Source: DLKC01 sp002478885
Lineage (GTDB): Bacteria > Bacteroidota > Bacteroidia > Chitinophagales > Chitinophagaceae
NCBI GenBank assembly: GCA_046329585.1
Contig: JAXLUI010000001.1
Location: 2,356,001 to 2,420,000, forward strand
Length of the DNA: 64,000 nucleotides
Direction: 5' to 3'
A program made the translations under genes and the position numbers. Positions 24,760-33,700 of this stretch are shown here, piece after piece. Under the pieces are notes generated by a model, which was not told the origin of the DNA, ran no database searches, and saw only the letters and a list, made by a program, of their open reading frames with translations. Position 1 is the first letter of the stretch; the number at the start of each line of letters is the position of its first letter.

Positions 24760-26748
24760 ATGAAGCCCCGCTTACGATTGCTTACATTACTGGTTTTGTT
24801 GTCGCTAAAATCGACAGCACAGGATACGGGAAAAATTCAATCGTTACATTACGAGGTAATGACTGCAACAAAGGATTCGGGTAAGGCTGAATCGCTAATC
24901 AAGCTTGCCTGGGAATTCAGAAACGCAAACCTCGATTCTGCTATTTACTACGATAGCATCGGCCTCAGCATTGCACAGAAAATTGGCAACGACGCAAAAA
25001 TCGCCAAAGCAAAATACCAGCTTGGCCGCTTTTATTACACAAAGGGGAACGACAGTATATCCCGTGCATTTTTTGATGAGTGCCTTATGCTCTACGAAAA
25101 CCTGAAAGACACGGCCAACATGTCCACCGTTCATATGCAACTCGGCTACTATTATTCGAGGCTTAACCGGGATGCCGATATGTTGAACGAATTTTTACTT
25201 TCCTTAAAACTTGCGGAAGCAAGCAAGAGTGCCGACAGGATTTCTGACGCCCTGTATTCCGTTAGCGATTATTACATACAACGGGAGCAGTATAAAACCG
25301 CCGTTACTTATCTTAACCAATCGCTCGAAATTGATAAACGAATCAACGATAAGGCAAATATCGCGAGTGATTACCAATACCTTGGTATATGTTATTCTGA
25401 ACTTAACCAGCCAGAGTTAGCGAAGGATTATCTCAATAAAGGTCTCGTAATTTTTAAGGAGATCAACGATAAGCTAAGGGTGGCCACGGCCTATAGTTAT
25501 ATGGCAGACCTGAACATCAAATTAAATGAAAACGAAAAAGGGCTGCAGAATTATTTTAAGGCAATGAACCTCATGGATACACTCGGCGCAAAAAATGAAT
25601 ACGCCGGTCTATGCGACAATATTGCGCAGATATACGTAAAAAGAAAAGATTACCAGAATGCCATGAAATATGCCCGGCTTGGTGAACAGGCCGCCAAGGC
25701 TATCGGCGCTATGAAGCAGATCTTTTATGTTTACAGCACCATGGCCCAGGCTTCGGCCGGTATGCACGACTACAAAGCGGCCTACGACTTTCTCTACAAA
25801 GCCTCCGACCTTAAAGATACATTGCTTAACAGGGAAGAAAATGATAAACTGGCCGAACTACAAACAAAGTTTGAAACCGAAAAGAAAGAAAAAGAGAACC
25901 TGCTGTTGAAAGCTCAAAACGAAACGGCCAACGCAAATTTGCAGCGTAACCAGGTGTTTCTCATTGCTGCAATCATCTGTATCATGCTGCTCGGCGCATT
26001 TCTTTACATGATCTATCAAAACAAGCAGGGAAAAGAGCGGCATATTAAAACACTTGAAGACTTTAATACAAGGTTGCAGGAGCAGGCAGATGAAATCGGT
26101 AGAATGAACACCATTTTACAATTGAAAAATTTAAGGGCTCAAATGAACCCGCATTTTATTTTCAATTGCATGAGCTCAATACAGGAATGCATATTACTTG
26201 GCGAAGTAGATAATGCCAACAGATACCTCGCAAAACTTTCAAAACTTTTGAGAATGGTTTTGCTTTATGCCGAAGAAGAAAGCATAACACTCGATAAAGA
26301 ATTGCAAATGCTCGAACTTTACCTGCAACTTGAATCTGTAAGGTTGAAAAAAAATTTCGAATACAAAATCGAAGTCGACGACAATCTGTTCCCCGATGAG
26401 ATCAATATACCCACGCTCATCTTACAGCCGTTTGTTGAAAATGCAATATGGCACGGCCTGCAGTTCAAAGAAAACAACCGTAAACTACTTATAAAAATAA
26501 CCTGCGAAAAAAACTTTTTGTATTGTGTTATAGAAGACAACGGCATCGGCAGGCTCAAAGCCGCCCAGCTCATGCAAATGAAAACACATCACGAAAGCAA
26601 AGGCCTCAAGATTGTGGGAAGCAGGTTGCAGATCTTGCAAAACAGGTCATCTGTAGAAGAAACAGGCTTTAAAATAATCGACCTTTTCGACGATGCAAAT
26701 GAAGCTAGCGGCACAAGGGTTTGCATAACACTTCCGCTGGCCGGTTAA
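24760..26748 (+). CDS. TPR-containing LytS-type sensor histidine kinase
   Basis: 662 residues. Signal peptide (about 1-20), TPR repeats from about 40 to 370 (YFTKGNDS, LGYYYSRL, YLGICYSELNQPELAKDYL, YSYMADLNIKLNENEKGL), a coiled stretch, one membrane helix at about 400-420, and a His-kinase domain of the YehU/LytS kind with LRAQMNPHFIFNCMSSIQ (phospho-acceptor His465) and an ATPase domain (LILQPFVENAIWHGLQ, VIEDNGIGR). So a periplasmic TPR sensor. The LytTR regulator follows in the same direction, with a single repeat arm between. Input signal unknown. Confidence 0.9.
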   Translation: MKPRLRLLTLLVLLSLKSTAQDTGKIQSLHYEVMTATKDSGKAESLIKLAWEFRNANLDSAIYYDSIGLSIAQKIGNDAKIAKAKYQLGRFYYTKGNDSISRAFFDECLMLYENLKDTANMSTVHMQLGYYYSRLNRDADMLNEFLLSLKLAEASKSADRISDALYSVSDYYIQREQYKTAVTYLNQSLEIDKRINDKANIASDYQYLGICYSELNQPELAKDYLNKGLVIFKEINDKLRVATAYSYMADLNIKLNENEKGLQNYFKAMNLMDTLGAKNEYAGLCDNIAQIYVKRKDYQNAMKYARLGEQAAKAIGAMKQIFYVYSTMAQASAGMHDYKAAYDFLYKASDLKDTLLNREENDKLAELQTKFETEKKEKENLLLKAQNETANANLQRNQVFLIAAIICIMLLGAFLYMIYQNKQGKERHIKTLEDFNTRLQEQADEIGRMNTILQLKNLRAQMNPHFIFNCMSSIQECILLGEVDNANRYLAKLSKLLRMVLLYAEEESITLDKELQMLELYLQLESVRLKKNFEYKIEVDDNLFPDEINIPTLILQPFVENAIWHGLQFKENNRKLLIKITCEKNFLYCVIEDNGIGRLKAAQLMQMKTHHESKGLKIVGSRLQILQNRSSVEETGFKIIDLFDDANEASGTRVCITLPLAG

Positions 26749-26761
26749 GTTTTTTTGCTTT

Positions 26762-26816
26762 GGCAGCCTGCTTTTGTTTTTCATGGCATCTTCGTTGTGT
26801 CACTCACTTGTACTGC
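26762..26816. repeat. Single left arm of the GYGTCRC repeat (kinase/regulator)
   Basis: CAGCCTGCTTTTG outer end, TGGCATCTTC, then GTTGTGTCACTCACTTGTAC at 26794-26813 (GTGTCAC type). Sits between the kinase gene and its presumed regulator. Confidence 0.78.
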
Positions 26817-26937
26817 ATTGCCAATGTCAGCACTTTTCAAGCCCGCCAACCTAATCGCCAGCCATTCATGGCTGGCCCGTTTGGATAAACAAAACAGATT
26901 TTAAAAAAGCAGCAGGTTTTTTATTTATTTTTATCGC

Positions 26938-27678
26938 ATGATAAAAGCACTTATCATAGACGACGAAGCAAGTGCGGCGAATGTAACCTGCATGCTCCTT
27001 AAAAAATATTGCCCTGCACTTACAGAACTGAAGATTGCAGTAGGCGCCGAGGAGGGGGAAGCTAATATTAGGTCCTACAACCCCGATCTTATTTTTCTTG
27101 ATATTGAAATGCCTATAATGAGCGGCTTTGACTTGCTCGCAAAATTCCCATCCAATACATTCGATGTTATTTTTACCACTGCATACGACCACTACGCCAT
27201 TAAAGCCATACGTTTCAGTGCTATAGACTACCTGCTAAAACCCGTAGATGTAACAGAATTAGAGAATGCGGTGAAGCGTTTCCTGGAAAAGAGAAAGACC
27301 AAGCATGAAAAAAAGGCGATGTACGATAACTTCATGTACAACCTTAAAGCTGAGGAAAAAGAATACAAGCTGGCTGTTTCAACCACGGAGGGAACGTACT
27401 TTTTCCGTCCTAGTGAAATCATACGCTGCGAGGCAACAGGAAATTATACCCGCATATTTCTAAACGGCAAGAAAACCATTCTCACTTCACGCACCCTGAA
27501 AGATTATGACGACTTGCTGTCAGAACAAGGTTTTCAACGTATTCACAGAGCTCACCTGGTGAACCGGAAATATATCCGGTCCATTACAAGTGATCATAAT
27601 ATTCTGCTAACCGACGGGACTGAAGTAGAAGTTTCCCGCCGCAAGTGGGATGAATTAAAAAAGTTAATGATGCAATGA
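26938..27678 (+). CDS. LytTR-family response regulator
   Basis: 246 residues. Receiver domain 1-120 with acidic pocket IIDDEAS at the N-terminus, phospho-acceptor Asp55 in LIFLDIEMP, conserved Lys in YLLKPVD. LytTR DNA-binding domain about 145-246 with YFFRPSEIIRCEATGNYTRIF, TLKDYDDLL, FQRIHRAHLVNRKYI. It binds DNA as a dimer at direct repeats in known members. Located downstream of the sensor kinase in the same direction; phosphotransfer between them is inferred from adjacency and from the LytS-LytTR pairing. Convergent with the SPFH gene 15 bases on. Confidence 0.94.
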   Translation: MIKALIIDDEASAANVTCMLLKKYCPALTELKIAVGAEEGEANIRSYNPDLIFLDIEMPIMSGFDLLAKFPSNTFDVIFTTAYDHYAIKAIRFSAIDYLLKPVDVTELENAVKRFLEKRKTKHEKKAMYDNFMYNLKAEEKEYKLAVSTTEGTYFFRPSEIIRCEATGNYTRIFLNGKKTILTSRTLKDYDDLLSEQGFQRIHRAHLVNRKYIRSITSDHNILLTDGTEVEVSRRKWDELKKLMMQ

Positions 27679-27693
27679 TCTTTTAAGAAAGCA

Positions 27694-28626
27694 TCAATTT
27701 TTTGTTTCTTTTTCCAGCTTTACCATCGCCAGGATTTGTTTCATGGTTTTTTCCATGCCATCCGGGCTGCCGTCGAGAAAAATGATATTGCCTTTCCCAA
27801 ACTCCGCGAAGTTTTTCACGGCTTCTGTCCACATGCTGAAAAGAATAACGTTTGTATCAAGGTTAGCCTGTTTCATTTGTTCGGCAGCCTGGCTCATACC
27901 ACGGGCCACTTCTTCGCGGAACAAAGCAACGCCTTGCCCACGCAATCTTGCCGCTTCCCTTTCCGCTTCTGCAGCTATTTTTATTGCGTTACCTTCTGCT
28001 TCGGCAGCTTTTGTTTTTGTAATCAATAAAGCCTGGCCTTCATTCTCTGCTGCGGCTTTGAGGTTGTTACTCGCTACTACTTTGCTCATGCTATCCATGA
28101 TAGCCTGGTCGAAAGTGATGTCGTTTATCTGCAGATCGAGCAAATGATAGCCCCACTCTTCCAGCACATGGTCAACCTCTGATTTAACTGCGTCGATTAT
28201 TTCTCTTCGCAGGCCCAGTATTTCGGCTTGTCTTTTTGTTGCAACGAATGACCGGATATTACCTTCTATCGTTCTAACCATAGCCTGCATAAGATCTTTA
28301 TCAGCGATAAATTTAAATGCAACTTTTTTTATCGTTTCCTCATCCGCGTTCATCACCGAATAGAGTAACATGCTTTTAAAATAAACATTGGCCTGATCGG
28401 CTGTTACCGCCTGGAACTCGAGCTCAACCGAACGGTTTTGAATGCTGATACGCCTGTAGATCTGTTCAAATACGGGAATCTTAAACCGTAGCCCGGGTGT
28501 AAGTATGCGCTGGTATTTTCCAAATAAGGTGATAACGGCGATTGTTCCCTGGTTAACTGTTACAAGTCCGCTGAAAATAATAAAGACAATAAGCAGCAGC
28601 CACCAGAAAGAGAAAATGAAATCCAT
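27694..28626 (-). CDS. SPFH/Band 7 (stomatin-like) membrane protein
   Basis: 310 residues. N-terminal membrane segment (FIFSFWWLLLIVFIIFSG), then the SPFH domain (VNQGTIAVITLFGKYQRILTPGLRFKIP, RRISIQNRSVELEFQAVTADQANVYF), then a long Ala/Glu/Lys coiled coil, about residues 200-260. Resembles QmcA/HflK-type scaffolds that form oligomeric membrane assemblies. No neighbouring NfeD. Substrate or partner unknown. Minus strand, in the same direction as pepT upstream, with a single repeat arm between. Confidence 0.88.
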   Translation of the reverse strand: MDFIFSFWWLLLIVFIIFSGLVTVNQGTIAVITLFGKYQRILTPGLRFKIPVFEQIYRRISIQNRSVELEFQAVTADQANVYFKSMLLYSVMNADEETIKKVAFKFIADKDLMQAMVRTIEGNIRSFVATKRQAEILGLRREIIDAVKSEVDHVLEEWGYHLLDLQINDITFDQAIMDSMSKVVASNNLKAAAENEGQALLITKTKAAEAEGNAIKIAAEAEREAARLRGQGVALFREEVARGMSQAAEQMKQANLDTNVILFSMWTEAVKNFAEFGKGNIIFLDGSPDGMEKTMKQILAMVKLEKETKN

Positions 28627-28740
28627 AGTAATAAGTTTTTTGTTGTTGGAAAGATAAGTAATAAAGAAATCAATATAGCAGCATATTAGTAGAGCAACCG
28701 AAGGAAAATATTACCGCCCTGCCGATTATTTTTCTGAGCG

Positions 28741-28796
28741 CTGAAGAGTGCGACGCAACAACAGCTTAAACACTGTTATATCGCCTGGCCCAAAAG
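28741..28796. repeat. Single right arm of the GYGTCRC repeat (SPFH/pepT)
   Basis: AGAGTGCGACGCAAC at 28746-28760 (GCGACGC dyad), then GCCTGGCCC at 28786-28794 as outer end. Confidence 0.75.
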
Positions 28797-28800
28797 AATA

Positions 28801-30048
28801 TCAACTCTTTTCTTCCCACACCTTTGCCAGTTCAACGAGCACATCAACCGCCTTAACCATATCGTTTACGGCAACCCATTCGTGCCTGCTGTGAATGGCC
28901 TGCATGCCAGTAAAAATATTGGGACAAGGAAGGCCCATAAAGCTTAGGCGACTTCCATCGGTGCCACCTCTAATGGGTTCGTTGCGTACTTCAAGACCGG
29001 CTCTTTCATAAGCCAGCACTGCATTTGCAACTACTTGTGGATTTTTATCGAGCACTTCTTTCATATTACGGTACTGCTCATGCACCTCGAAATCCATTTT
29101 TGCTTTTGGGTGGTTTGCCAGAACTTCTTCCACAATATTTTTCAACCTGGCCTCATGCTTTTCCAGGTTGCCTGTAATAAAATCGCGGATAATAAAATCG
29201 ATACTTGCTTTTTCGGCGATACCGCTGACTGCAACCGGGTGCACAAAACCTTGGCGCTTTTCAGTTGTTTCGGGGCTCCACTCAGCTTTTGGTAATGCCG
29301 CGAGTATTTCGCCGACGATCTTTAACGCGTTTACGAGCTTATCTTTCGCGTACCCGGGATGGGCGATAACGCCATGCACCGTTATTTTGACACCATCGGC
29401 GCTGAATGTTTCATCTTCAAAAGTGCCGCGTTCGCCACCATCGAGCGTATAGGCATAGTCGGCGCCGAGTTTGGCAAGATTAACCTTTGCAGTGCCTTGG
29501 CCAACTTCCTCATCCGGCGTAAATAATATTTTTATAGTTCCGTGTTTTATTTCGGGATGCGATACTAGGTAATTGGCAAAGTCCATGATAATAGCAACGC
29601 CTGCTTTATCATCAGCACCCAATAACGTTAACCCACTCGCAGTGATAATATCGTTACCGACATGCTCATTCAAGTAAGGGTAAACGCTTGGGCTAATGAC
29701 CTGTGTTTTATCGTCGGGTAGAACAATATCACTGCCATCATAATTTTTGTGTAACAGAGGCTTAACGTTCGTACCGCTGCAATCGGGCGCTGTGTCAACA
29801 TGGCTGCAAAAGCATACCACCGGAACTTGTTTACTGGAGTTTGATGGAATCGTCGCATACACATACCCAAATTCATCCGCATGGACATCCGCTAAACTCA
29901 TAACCACCAGTTCTTCACTTAGCATCTTGCTCAGGTCCTTTTGTTTCGCCGTTGTTGGATGCGTGTTACTTTTCGGGTCGCTTTGTGTATCTACCTGCAC
30001 ATAGCGCATTAATCTTTCGGCGGCGGTATAAGAATATCCGGTGGTCAT
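28801..30048 (-). CDS. pepT: Peptidase T (tripeptidase)
   Basis: Zinc aminopeptidase that removes the N-terminal residue from tripeptides. 415 residues, M20B family. Seen: FCSHVDTAPDCSG (first metal His), LLGADDKAG (bridging Asp), FTPDEEVGQGTAKV (catalytic Glu and metal Glu), GGERGTFEDE, GGTDGSRLSFMGLPCPN and HSRHEWV (last metal His). All family positions kept. Cytoplasmic. The gene stands alone, in the same direction as the SPFH gene. Confidence 0.96.
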   Translation of the reverse strand: MTTGYSYTAAERLMRYVQVDTQSDPKSNTHPTTAKQKDLSKMLSEELVVMSLADVHADEFGYVYATIPSNSSKQVPVVCFCSHVDTAPDCSGTNVKPLLHKNYDGSDIVLPDDKTQVISPSVYPYLNEHVGNDIITASGLTLLGADDKAGVAIIMDFANYLVSHPEIKHGTIKILFTPDEEVGQGTAKVNLAKLGADYAYTLDGGERGTFEDETFSADGVKITVHGVIAHPGYAKDKLVNALKIVGEILAALPKAEWSPETTEKRQGFVHPVAVSGIAEKASIDFIIRDFITGNLEKHEARLKNIVEEVLANHPKAKMDFEVHEQYRNMKEVLDKNPQVVANAVLAYERAGLEVRNEPIRGGTDGSRLSFMGLPCPNIFTGMQAIHSRHEWVAVNDMVKAVDVLVELAKVWEEKS

Positions 30049-30116
30049 TATTTCTAATATTTTCGATCAGCAATTTAAAGGAATTGCGATTTAAAAAGCG
30101 GCGGTTTGGCCGCAGT

Positions 30117-30155
30117 AAAAAAAATAGCCCGGCAAATTGTTCATTTGCCGGGCTA
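30117..30155 (-). terminator. Rho-independent terminator of the SlyD-like gene
   Basis: Stem TAGCCCGGCAAAT (30125-30137) with ATTTGCCGGGCTA (30143-30155) and, on the minus strand, a run of eight T. It follows the SlyD-like stop by 29 bases. The stem core GCCCGGC equals the outer motif of the repeat family; resemblance may be accidental. Confidence 0.85.
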
Positions 30156-30183
30156 ACAGGAATTGTACAAAGAACCCAATATA

Positions 30184-30639
30184 TTAAGGCATTATTATCA
30201 GCGGGCTGCCGCCGGCAATATCCATCAATTCAATATCAAAAATAAGATCCTGGCCGGCGAGCGGGTGGTTGCCATCAAGTATAACCACTTCTTCTTTTAC
30301 TTCGGCGATTACCACCGGGAACTGTTGTCCTTGGCCGTTGCTCATGTTCAGTGCCATGCCAACTTCGGGTTTCATATCGGGCGGAAAACGATCTACTGGA
30401 AATTCCATAAAAAGATCGTCCTGCACATCGCCGTAAGCTTCGACAGCGGGAATGTTGATAGTTTTCTTTTCACCAACTTCCATTCCCAATACACCACTGT
30501 CGAACCCGGGTATCATCATACCCGCACCCACTTCAAATTCAAGTGGTTCGCGCCCTGCAGAAGAATCGAATGTAGTTCCATCGGTTAGCTTGCCATGGTA
30601 GTGTACCTTAATAGTGTCACCAGATTTTACTTGTCGCAT
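30184..30639 (-). CDS. FKBP-type peptidyl-prolyl cis-trans isomerase, SlyD-like
   Basis: 151 residues. FKBP half-barrel (VHYHGKLTDGTTFDSS, PLEFEVGAGMMIPGFDSGVLGMEVGEKKTI) interrupted by an insert-in-flap domain (FPVDRFPPDMKPEVGMAL, FPVVIAEVKEEVVILDGNHPLAG), then FDIELMDI. This is the SlyD arrangement, but the C-terminal His-rich metal tail of E. coli SlyD is absent. Prolyl isomerase and chaperone in the cytoplasm. Monocistronic with its own terminator. Confidence 0.92.
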   Translation of the reverse strand: MRQVKSGDTIKVHYHGKLTDGTTFDSSAGREPLEFEVGAGMMIPGFDSGVLGMEVGEKKTINIPAVEAYGDVQDDLFMEFPVDRFPPDMKPEVGMALNMSNGQGQQFPVVIAEVKEEVVILDGNHPLAGQDLIFDIELMDIAGGSPLIIMP

Positions 30640-30653
30640 ATCAATTTTTTTTT

Positions 30654-30716
30654 GATTTTTGGAACCCGGCGTTCTTAACCCTTTTCAACATTTCTTGCGT
30701 CGCACTCTTGTACTTT
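30654..30716. repeat. Single left arm of the GYGTCRC repeat (SlyD-like/NamZ-like)
   Basis: TTTTTGGAACCCGGC at 30656-30670 shows the extended outer end; arm TTGCGTCGCACTCTTGTAC at 30694-30712. Divergent promoter region. The nearest right arm downstream is a degenerate one at 33651. Confidence 0.78.
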
Positions 30717-30859
30717 ATCAAATAAATGCAGCAATTTAGCAGTATACTAAACACGAAATTTTTAATAGAAAAGGCCGGTTCCGTAAGGAGCGAAAGGTAA
30801 GACGATAAATATTCTCACAAAATTTATTTTAGTTAACTTTCCCGCCTTTTACATGAGAA

Positions 30860-32140
30860 ATGAGAAAATTTTTTTCTATAATATGGCTGTTATTATTCGG
30901 GGCAAATTTACTTGCGCAAACTGCAAAAAAGCCCACCTCTTTGCAGCAGGCAATTCTTCCGGGCGCTTATCAGGTTGAAGAATATTTACCATTGCTTAAA
31001 GGTAAACGTGTAGCCATTTTTGCTAATCAAACAACGGTAATAGGCAATACACATTTGGTTGATTCACTCAAAAAGCTAGGCGTTAGTATTACCAAAATTT
31101 TCGCTCCTGAACATGGATTCCGTGGCACAGCCGATGCGGGTGAAGACATCAGGACCTATACGGATAAACAAACCGGGGTTCCTGTAGTTTCTCTTTATGG
31201 TGCGAAAATGAAACCTTCGGGTGCCGACCTTGCGGACGTTGATGTACTGGTATTTGATATACAGGACGTGGGCACCAGGTTCTATACCTATATTTCATCT
31301 CTTCAATACTTTATTGAATCAGCCATACAAAACAACCTGCCGCTTATTATTCTTGACAGGCCAAATCCTAACGGGTTTTATGTTGATGGGCCGGTGCTCG
31401 ATACCGCATATGCCAGTTTTGTGGGTATGCAGCCGGTACCCGTTGTTTATGGAATGACGATTGGTGAATACGCGAAAATGCTTATTGGCGAGGGGTGGCT
31501 TCCATGGACGATTGAAAGAAAACAGGATGGTAAAATTTCAATGGGCGAACTCCTTGGCTTTGAGGAAGAAAAAAGCAATTTCAAGTTAATGGTGATCAAA
31601 TGCAAGAATTATACCCATATGAGCAAATATGTTTTGCCGGTAAAACCATCTCCAAACCTTCCCGATATGGGTGCCGTTTACTGGTACCCGTCCACCTGTT
31701 TTTTTGAAGGAACAGTGTTGAGTGAAGGGCGGGGAACAGAACATCCGTTTGAAATTTTTGGCCACCCCAAACTTCCTGACACGTTAACAGCCTTTACACC
31801 AATAAGCCGGCCCGGCGCATCAGAACCTAAGTTAAAAGATCAACGCTGCTATGGCTGGGACCTTTCTACGCAGAAACAGCCGCACCCATCACGAATTGAA
31901 TTAAAATGGTTGCTCAGGGCTTACCAGCTATTTGCTGATAAAGATGACTTTTTTATAAAACCAAAAAAATTTAATGGAGGTGCAACAGATTATTATTTCA
32001 ATAAGCTCGCAGGCAACGGCATGCTTATGCAGCAAATACAACAGGGCGTAACCGAAGAAGCAATAAGAAAAAGCTGGCAACCAGCGCTGGACTCCTTTAA
32101 ACTCGTAAGAAAGAAATATCTTCTGTATACTGATTTTTAA
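30860..32140 (+). CDS. NamZ-like exo-beta-N-acetylmuramidase (DUF1343)
   Basis: 426 residues with a signal peptide (MRKFFSIIWLLLFGANLLAQ). Family DUF1343, for which NamZ of Bacillus and Tannerella releases MurNAc from the non-reducing end of muropeptide glycans. Seen: KRVAIFANQTT, IFAPEHGFRGTADAGE, DVLVFDIQDVGTRFYTYISSL, LPLIILDRPNPNGFYVDGPVLD, SFVGMQPVPVVYGMTIGEYAKML, and EGRGTEHPFEIFGHP. Periplasmic or secreted. It supplies MurNAc for the murQ route at 3537, though the two loci are 27 kb apart. First of three genes reading the same way, with an unknown protein and fmt. Confidence 0.88.
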   Translation: MRKFFSIIWLLLFGANLLAQTAKKPTSLQQAILPGAYQVEEYLPLLKGKRVAIFANQTTVIGNTHLVDSLKKLGVSITKIFAPEHGFRGTADAGEDIRTYTDKQTGVPVVSLYGAKMKPSGADLADVDVLVFDIQDVGTRFYTYISSLQYFIESAIQNNLPLIILDRPNPNGFYVDGPVLDTAYASFVGMQPVPVVYGMTIGEYAKMLIGEGWLPWTIERKQDGKISMGELLGFEEEKSNFKLMVIKCKNYTHMSKYVLPVKPSPNLPDMGAVYWYPSTCFFEGTVLSEGRGTEHPFEIFGHPKLPDTLTAFTPISRPGASEPKLKDQRCYGWDLSTQKQPHPSRIELKWLLRAYQLFADKDDFFIKPKKFNGGATDYYFNKLAGNGMLMQQIQQGVTEEAIRKSWQPALDSFKLVRKKYLLYTDF

Positions 32141-32152
32141 TTAACCAAAAGC

Positions 32153-32584
32153 ATGGAAAGTTCGATCAATAGCCTTTCAGTAAGTATTAAAAATGCAGTA
32201 AATACAACCAGCCAGCTTATTGAATATTACGATAACAATACGGTGATAGTAATTTTCAATCCCAACGCAACTGATCTCCCCGCCGATCCGGCGGAATATT
32301 GCCGCCTGGTTAATTCCATAAAGGAATACAGCAGAAATCTTCCTTCATTTCCCGAAGCGTCAATGCTGAATGAGCAAATGGACTCCATGACAATGATAAT
32401 CGAAAAGGACTTTGAACTATATGTGCTTAATCTTCCCCTATGGTTATGGCTTGTGTTGTTACCGCTCGGCATAGCTGCTATGATACATCGTTACTACAGG
32501 CTGGCATCCCTCACGGGTAAGCTACAGGAGATTTACTCGAAATTGAATACTGTCGATTTTTTACTTGGTACACAACGCAGGTAG
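32153..32584 (+). CDS. Small single-pass membrane protein, unknown function
   Basis: 143 residues, no family recognised. Soluble N-terminal part with many Asn and Ser (residues 1-90), one strong hydrophobic helix at about 96-111 (LWLWLVLLPLGIAAMI), and a short C-terminal basic part. Twelve bases after the NamZ-like stop and 12 before fmt. The -33/-7 promoter of fmt lies within its end. Confidence 0.6.
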   Translation: MESSINSLSVSIKNAVNTTSQLIEYYDNNTVIVIFNPNATDLPADPAEYCRLVNSIKEYSRNLPSFPEASMLNEQMDSMTMIIEKDFELYVLNLPLWLWLVLLPLGIAAMIHRYYRLASLTGKLQEIYSKLNTVDFLLGTQRR

Positions 32585-32592
32585 TACATTTG
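32565..32592 (+). promoter_or_regulatory. Bacteroidota-type promoter for fmt
   Basis: TTG at 32565-32567, 17-base spacer, TACATTTG at 32585-32592 (TAnnTTTG). The expected start site coincides with the ATG at 32597, so the mRNA is leaderless or translation begins at the in-frame TTG at 32627. Confidence 0.65.
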
Positions 32593-32596
32593 CCGC

Positions 32597-33559
32597 ATGA
32601 ACGTGAATATTGATACCTCAACTTCTTTGCAAAAACTTCGTGTTATTTTTATGGGTACGCCGGGTTTTGCAGTAGCATCGTTGGATGCTTTACTGAAGGC
32701 GGGCTGTAATATTGTTGGTGTGGTAACAGCGCCGGATAAACCGGCCGGTCGTGGCATGAAGCTCAATGAAAGTGCGGTGAAAAAATTTGCGATGGACAAA
32801 GGCCTTAAAATCCTTCAGCCAGAAAAACTGAAGAACCCCGCGTTTATTGAGGAACTTCAATCCTTACGTGCAGACGTGCAAGTTGTGGTAGCTTTTCGCA
32901 TGCTTCCCGAGATAGTCTGGAACATGCCCCCAATGGGAACGATTAATGTGCATGCGTCGCTGTTGCCACAGTATAGAGGTGCCGCACCAATTAACCACGC
33001 AATTATTAACGGCGATCATGAATCTGGCGTTACCACTTTCAAATTACAGCATGAGATTGACACGGGAAATATTCTTTTGCAGGAAAAAATTGTTATCGCC
33101 GACGAGGAAAATGCAGGTGAACTGCATGACAAATTGATGGAAAAGGGCGCTTGGCTTATTGTAAAAACACTTCAACAACTTGCCGCTGGTACATTAACTG
33201 AACAATCTCAACAAAGCATTGTCGGTTATAAAGATCTAAAACATGCCCCCAAAATATTTACTGAAACATGCAAGATTGACTGGAGTAAATCTACGAGCAC
33301 CGTCTTTAATTTAATAAGGGGGCTGAGCCCTCATCCCGCTGCTTTTACATTTCTTGAGGGCAGAATGCTAAAAATTTACCGCGCAAAAAAAGAGGTTGTT
33401 GCACATAACGAAGTTCCTGAGTCTTATAAAACTGATGGCAAAAGCTTTTTAAAATTTGCCTGTGCAGACGGATTTATCTGGGTCTTGGATATACAGCTTG
33501 AGGGTAAAAAAAGAATGTTAATCCAAGATTTTCTCAGGGGTTACAGGTTCGTCCATTAA
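32597..33559 (+). CDS. fmt: Methionyl-tRNA formyltransferase
   Basis: Formylates initiator Met-tRNA with 10-formyl-tetrahydrofolate. 320 residues. Seen: RVIFMGTPGFA at residues 15-25, VVTAPDKPAGRG, NVHASLLPQYRGAAPINHAIINGD (the catalytic Asn/His region, HASLLPxYRGAxP), GVTTFKLQHEIDTGNILLQ with Asp, and a C-terminal domain starting SPHPAAFTF. Relative to the usual MRIVFMGTP the ATG start adds eleven residues; the TTG at 32627 would give the usual length. Followed by a clear terminator at 33574-33608. Confidence 0.95.
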   Translation: MNVNIDTSTSLQKLRVIFMGTPGFAVASLDALLKAGCNIVGVVTAPDKPAGRGMKLNESAVKKFAMDKGLKILQPEKLKNPAFIEELQSLRADVQVVVAFRMLPEIVWNMPPMGTINVHASLLPQYRGAAPINHAIINGDHESGVTTFKLQHEIDTGNILLQEKIVIADEENAGELHDKLMEKGAWLIVKTLQQLAAGTLTEQSQQSIVGYKDLKHAPKIFTETCKIDWSKSTSTVFNLIRGLSPHPAAFTFLEGRMLKIYRAKKEVVAHNEVPESYKTDGKSFLKFACADGFIWVLDIQLEGKKRMLIQDFLRGYRFVH

Positions 33560-33573
33560 ACCAGACTTATAAG

Positions 33574-33610
33574 AAAGCACCGGGAAAGTTTGGTTTCGCG
33601 GTGCTTTTAT
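33574..33610 (+). terminator. Rho-independent terminator of fmt
   Basis: AAAGCACCG (33574-33582) pairs with CGGTGCTTT (33599-33607) and is followed by TTAT; 14 bases after the fmt stop. Confidence 0.8.
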
Positions 33611-33650
33611 GCCATTGCATACCTGCTGCCATGAAAATCGACCGTTGAAC

Positions 33651-33692
33651 GGAGCGTCGCAAAGAAAGTTGCTAAATGGCATGAGGCAGGCC
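33651..33692. repeat. Degenerate right arm of the GYGTCRC repeat (fmt/mrp)
   Basis: GGAGCGTCGCAAAG at 33651-33664 keeps the GCG-N-CGC dyad with T instead of A at the centre, followed by GGCATGAGGCAGGCC. Weak match; called as a family member mainly because of the dyad, the AAAG context and its place in the gap. Confidence 0.4.
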
Positions 33693-33700
33693 CTTAAAAT

